DNA of 15,927 bases from Flavobacterium psychrophilum (lineage in GTDB: Bacteria > Bacteroidota > Bacteroidia > Flavobacteriales > Flavobacteriaceae): assembly GCA_943325515.2 (NCBI GenBank), contig CALPPS020000060.1, positions 1 through 15,927 on the forward strand. Direction: 5' to 3'. The notes under the pieces are model-generated. The model saw only the letters and a list, made by a program, of their open reading frames with translations. It was not told where the DNA came from and did not search any database. Made by a program: the position numbers and the translations under genes. Numbering within the stretch: position 1 is the first letter of the stretch; every line of letters begins with the position of its first letter. Shown piece after piece: positions 15,574 through 15,927 of this stretch.

Positions 15574-15739
15574 TTTTAATTTAATAATTAGTTAGTTTTT
15601 TTTTTAATTTTTACAAGTAATCTTGAATAGTTTATTTTAATTTTTATTAATATTTTTTTAATTTATATAAAATTTTAAAGCTTAAATTTATAGTTCAGTA
15701 AATTTACATTTTTTAAAATAATGCAATAAATTTTACGTT

Positions 15740-15752
15740 TATAGAAACTATA
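15740..15752. repeat. Short dyad TATAG-AAA-CTATA in the operon leader
   Basis: Five-base arms TATAG and CTATA surround AAA about 170 bases ahead of the first start codon. The right arm extends to CTATACA, the reverse complement of the TGTATAG repeats at 15859-15876. It could be a regulator half-site pair. In such AT-rich DNA a five-base dyad alone is weak evidence. Confidence 0.3.
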
Positions 15753-15858
15753 CAGATCCAATTTATATTTTAAACAGGAGTATTGTGTTGATTTAAAAGA
15801 TAATTTAGGTTATTTTATTGCTAATTATAATATTTTATTAAAGATGAAAAACATTATT

Positions 15859-15876
15859 TGTATAGCTTATGTATAG
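15859..15876. repeat. Two direct TGTATAG repeats spaced 11 bases
   Basis: TGTATAG occurs at 15859-15865 and 15870-15876, start to start 11 bases, or about one helical turn. A third, inverted copy is at 15748-15754. Direct repeats in phase with the helix are the usual layout for binding sites of AraC-type and hybrid two-component regulators, which commonly control glycan loci in Bacteroidota. No regulator gene is in the window, so this is only a candidate. Confidence 0.3.
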
Positions 15877-15927
15877 TTAAATTTTAAATATATATAATTC
15901 TATATTGATAATATATATTCAACAAGA

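Larger units (their letters stand above)
15574..15927 (-). promoter_or_regulatory. AT-rich leader and probable promoter region of the operon
   Basis: These 354 bases hold no credible gene on either strand and are extremely AT-rich. They precede the first gene of a ten-gene minus-strand run, so the operon promoter is expected here. I see no clear TAnnTTTG element of the Bacteroidota -7 type on the minus strand, so I do not place a start site. A run of ten T (A in the transcript) lies at 15596-15605, just ahead of the start codon. Copies of TGTATAG occur farther upstream and may be regulator sites. Nothing shows where the next gene beyond the window begins or ends. Confidence 0.5.

Noticed and set aside
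15844..15876. Short plus-strand reading frame in the leader (MKNIICIAYV)
   Set aside because: Only ten codons, with no sign of coding beyond chance in AT-rich DNA.
1..15927. Idea that this is a beta-glucan synthesis or export operon (suggested by a barrel protein and an NdvC-like GH17)
   Set aside because: No glycosyltransferase is present, while GH16, GH30 and secreted GH17 enzymes with intact active sites and a symporter point to degradation and uptake.

Overview
The window is very AT-rich. Signal peptides end in -YSQ or -FSQ, start codons lack Shine-Dalgarno sequences, and surface enzymes are lipoproteins. Together with the gene content this points to a Bacteroidota genome, most likely a Flavobacteriia member (Flavobacterium, Formosa or Polaribacter type). 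This is an inference from style; no rRNA or other marker gene is present.

All ten supported genes lie on the minus strand and read as one probable operon, right to left. An AT-rich leader without genes (15574-15927) comes first. Next are a 1038-residue secreted protein fusing a clan GH-A glycosidase-like TIM barrel to an outer-membrane beta-barrel (12457-15573), a three-module glycan-binding lipoprotein (10995-12440) and a GH16 laminarinase lipoprotein (10139-10981). After a 90-base gap come a large cytoplasmic GH94/GH149-type glucan phosphorylase (6581-10048), a secreted GH17 glucanase (5328-6581), a GH30 lipoprotein (3820-5325), a GPH/MelB-type sugar symporter (2380-3804), two GH17 proteins without signal peptides (1431-2360 and 500-1438), and the first 153 codons of a secreted GH16 cut by the window edge (1-461). 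Most gaps are 2-38 bases, and two junctions overlap.

The genes fit together as a utilisation system for laminarin-like beta-1,3-glucan with beta-1,6 branches. The lipoproteins bind and cut the polymer at the cell surface. GH16 and GH17 cleave the beta-1,3 backbone, and GH30 probably removes beta-1,6 branches. The symporter carries oligosaccharides across the inner membrane. In the cytoplasm a phosphorylase and two GH17 enzymes finish them, so part of the glucose would be recovered as glucose-1-phosphate without spending ATP.

Three points stand out. A glycosidase-barrel fusion heads the operon. No SusC/SusD pair is visible. Two apparently cytoplasmic GH17 proteins of different lineages sit directly behind the transporter. 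The catalytic residues of all listed enzymes appear intact, and I see no frameshifts, insertion sequences, RNA genes or CRISPR arrays.
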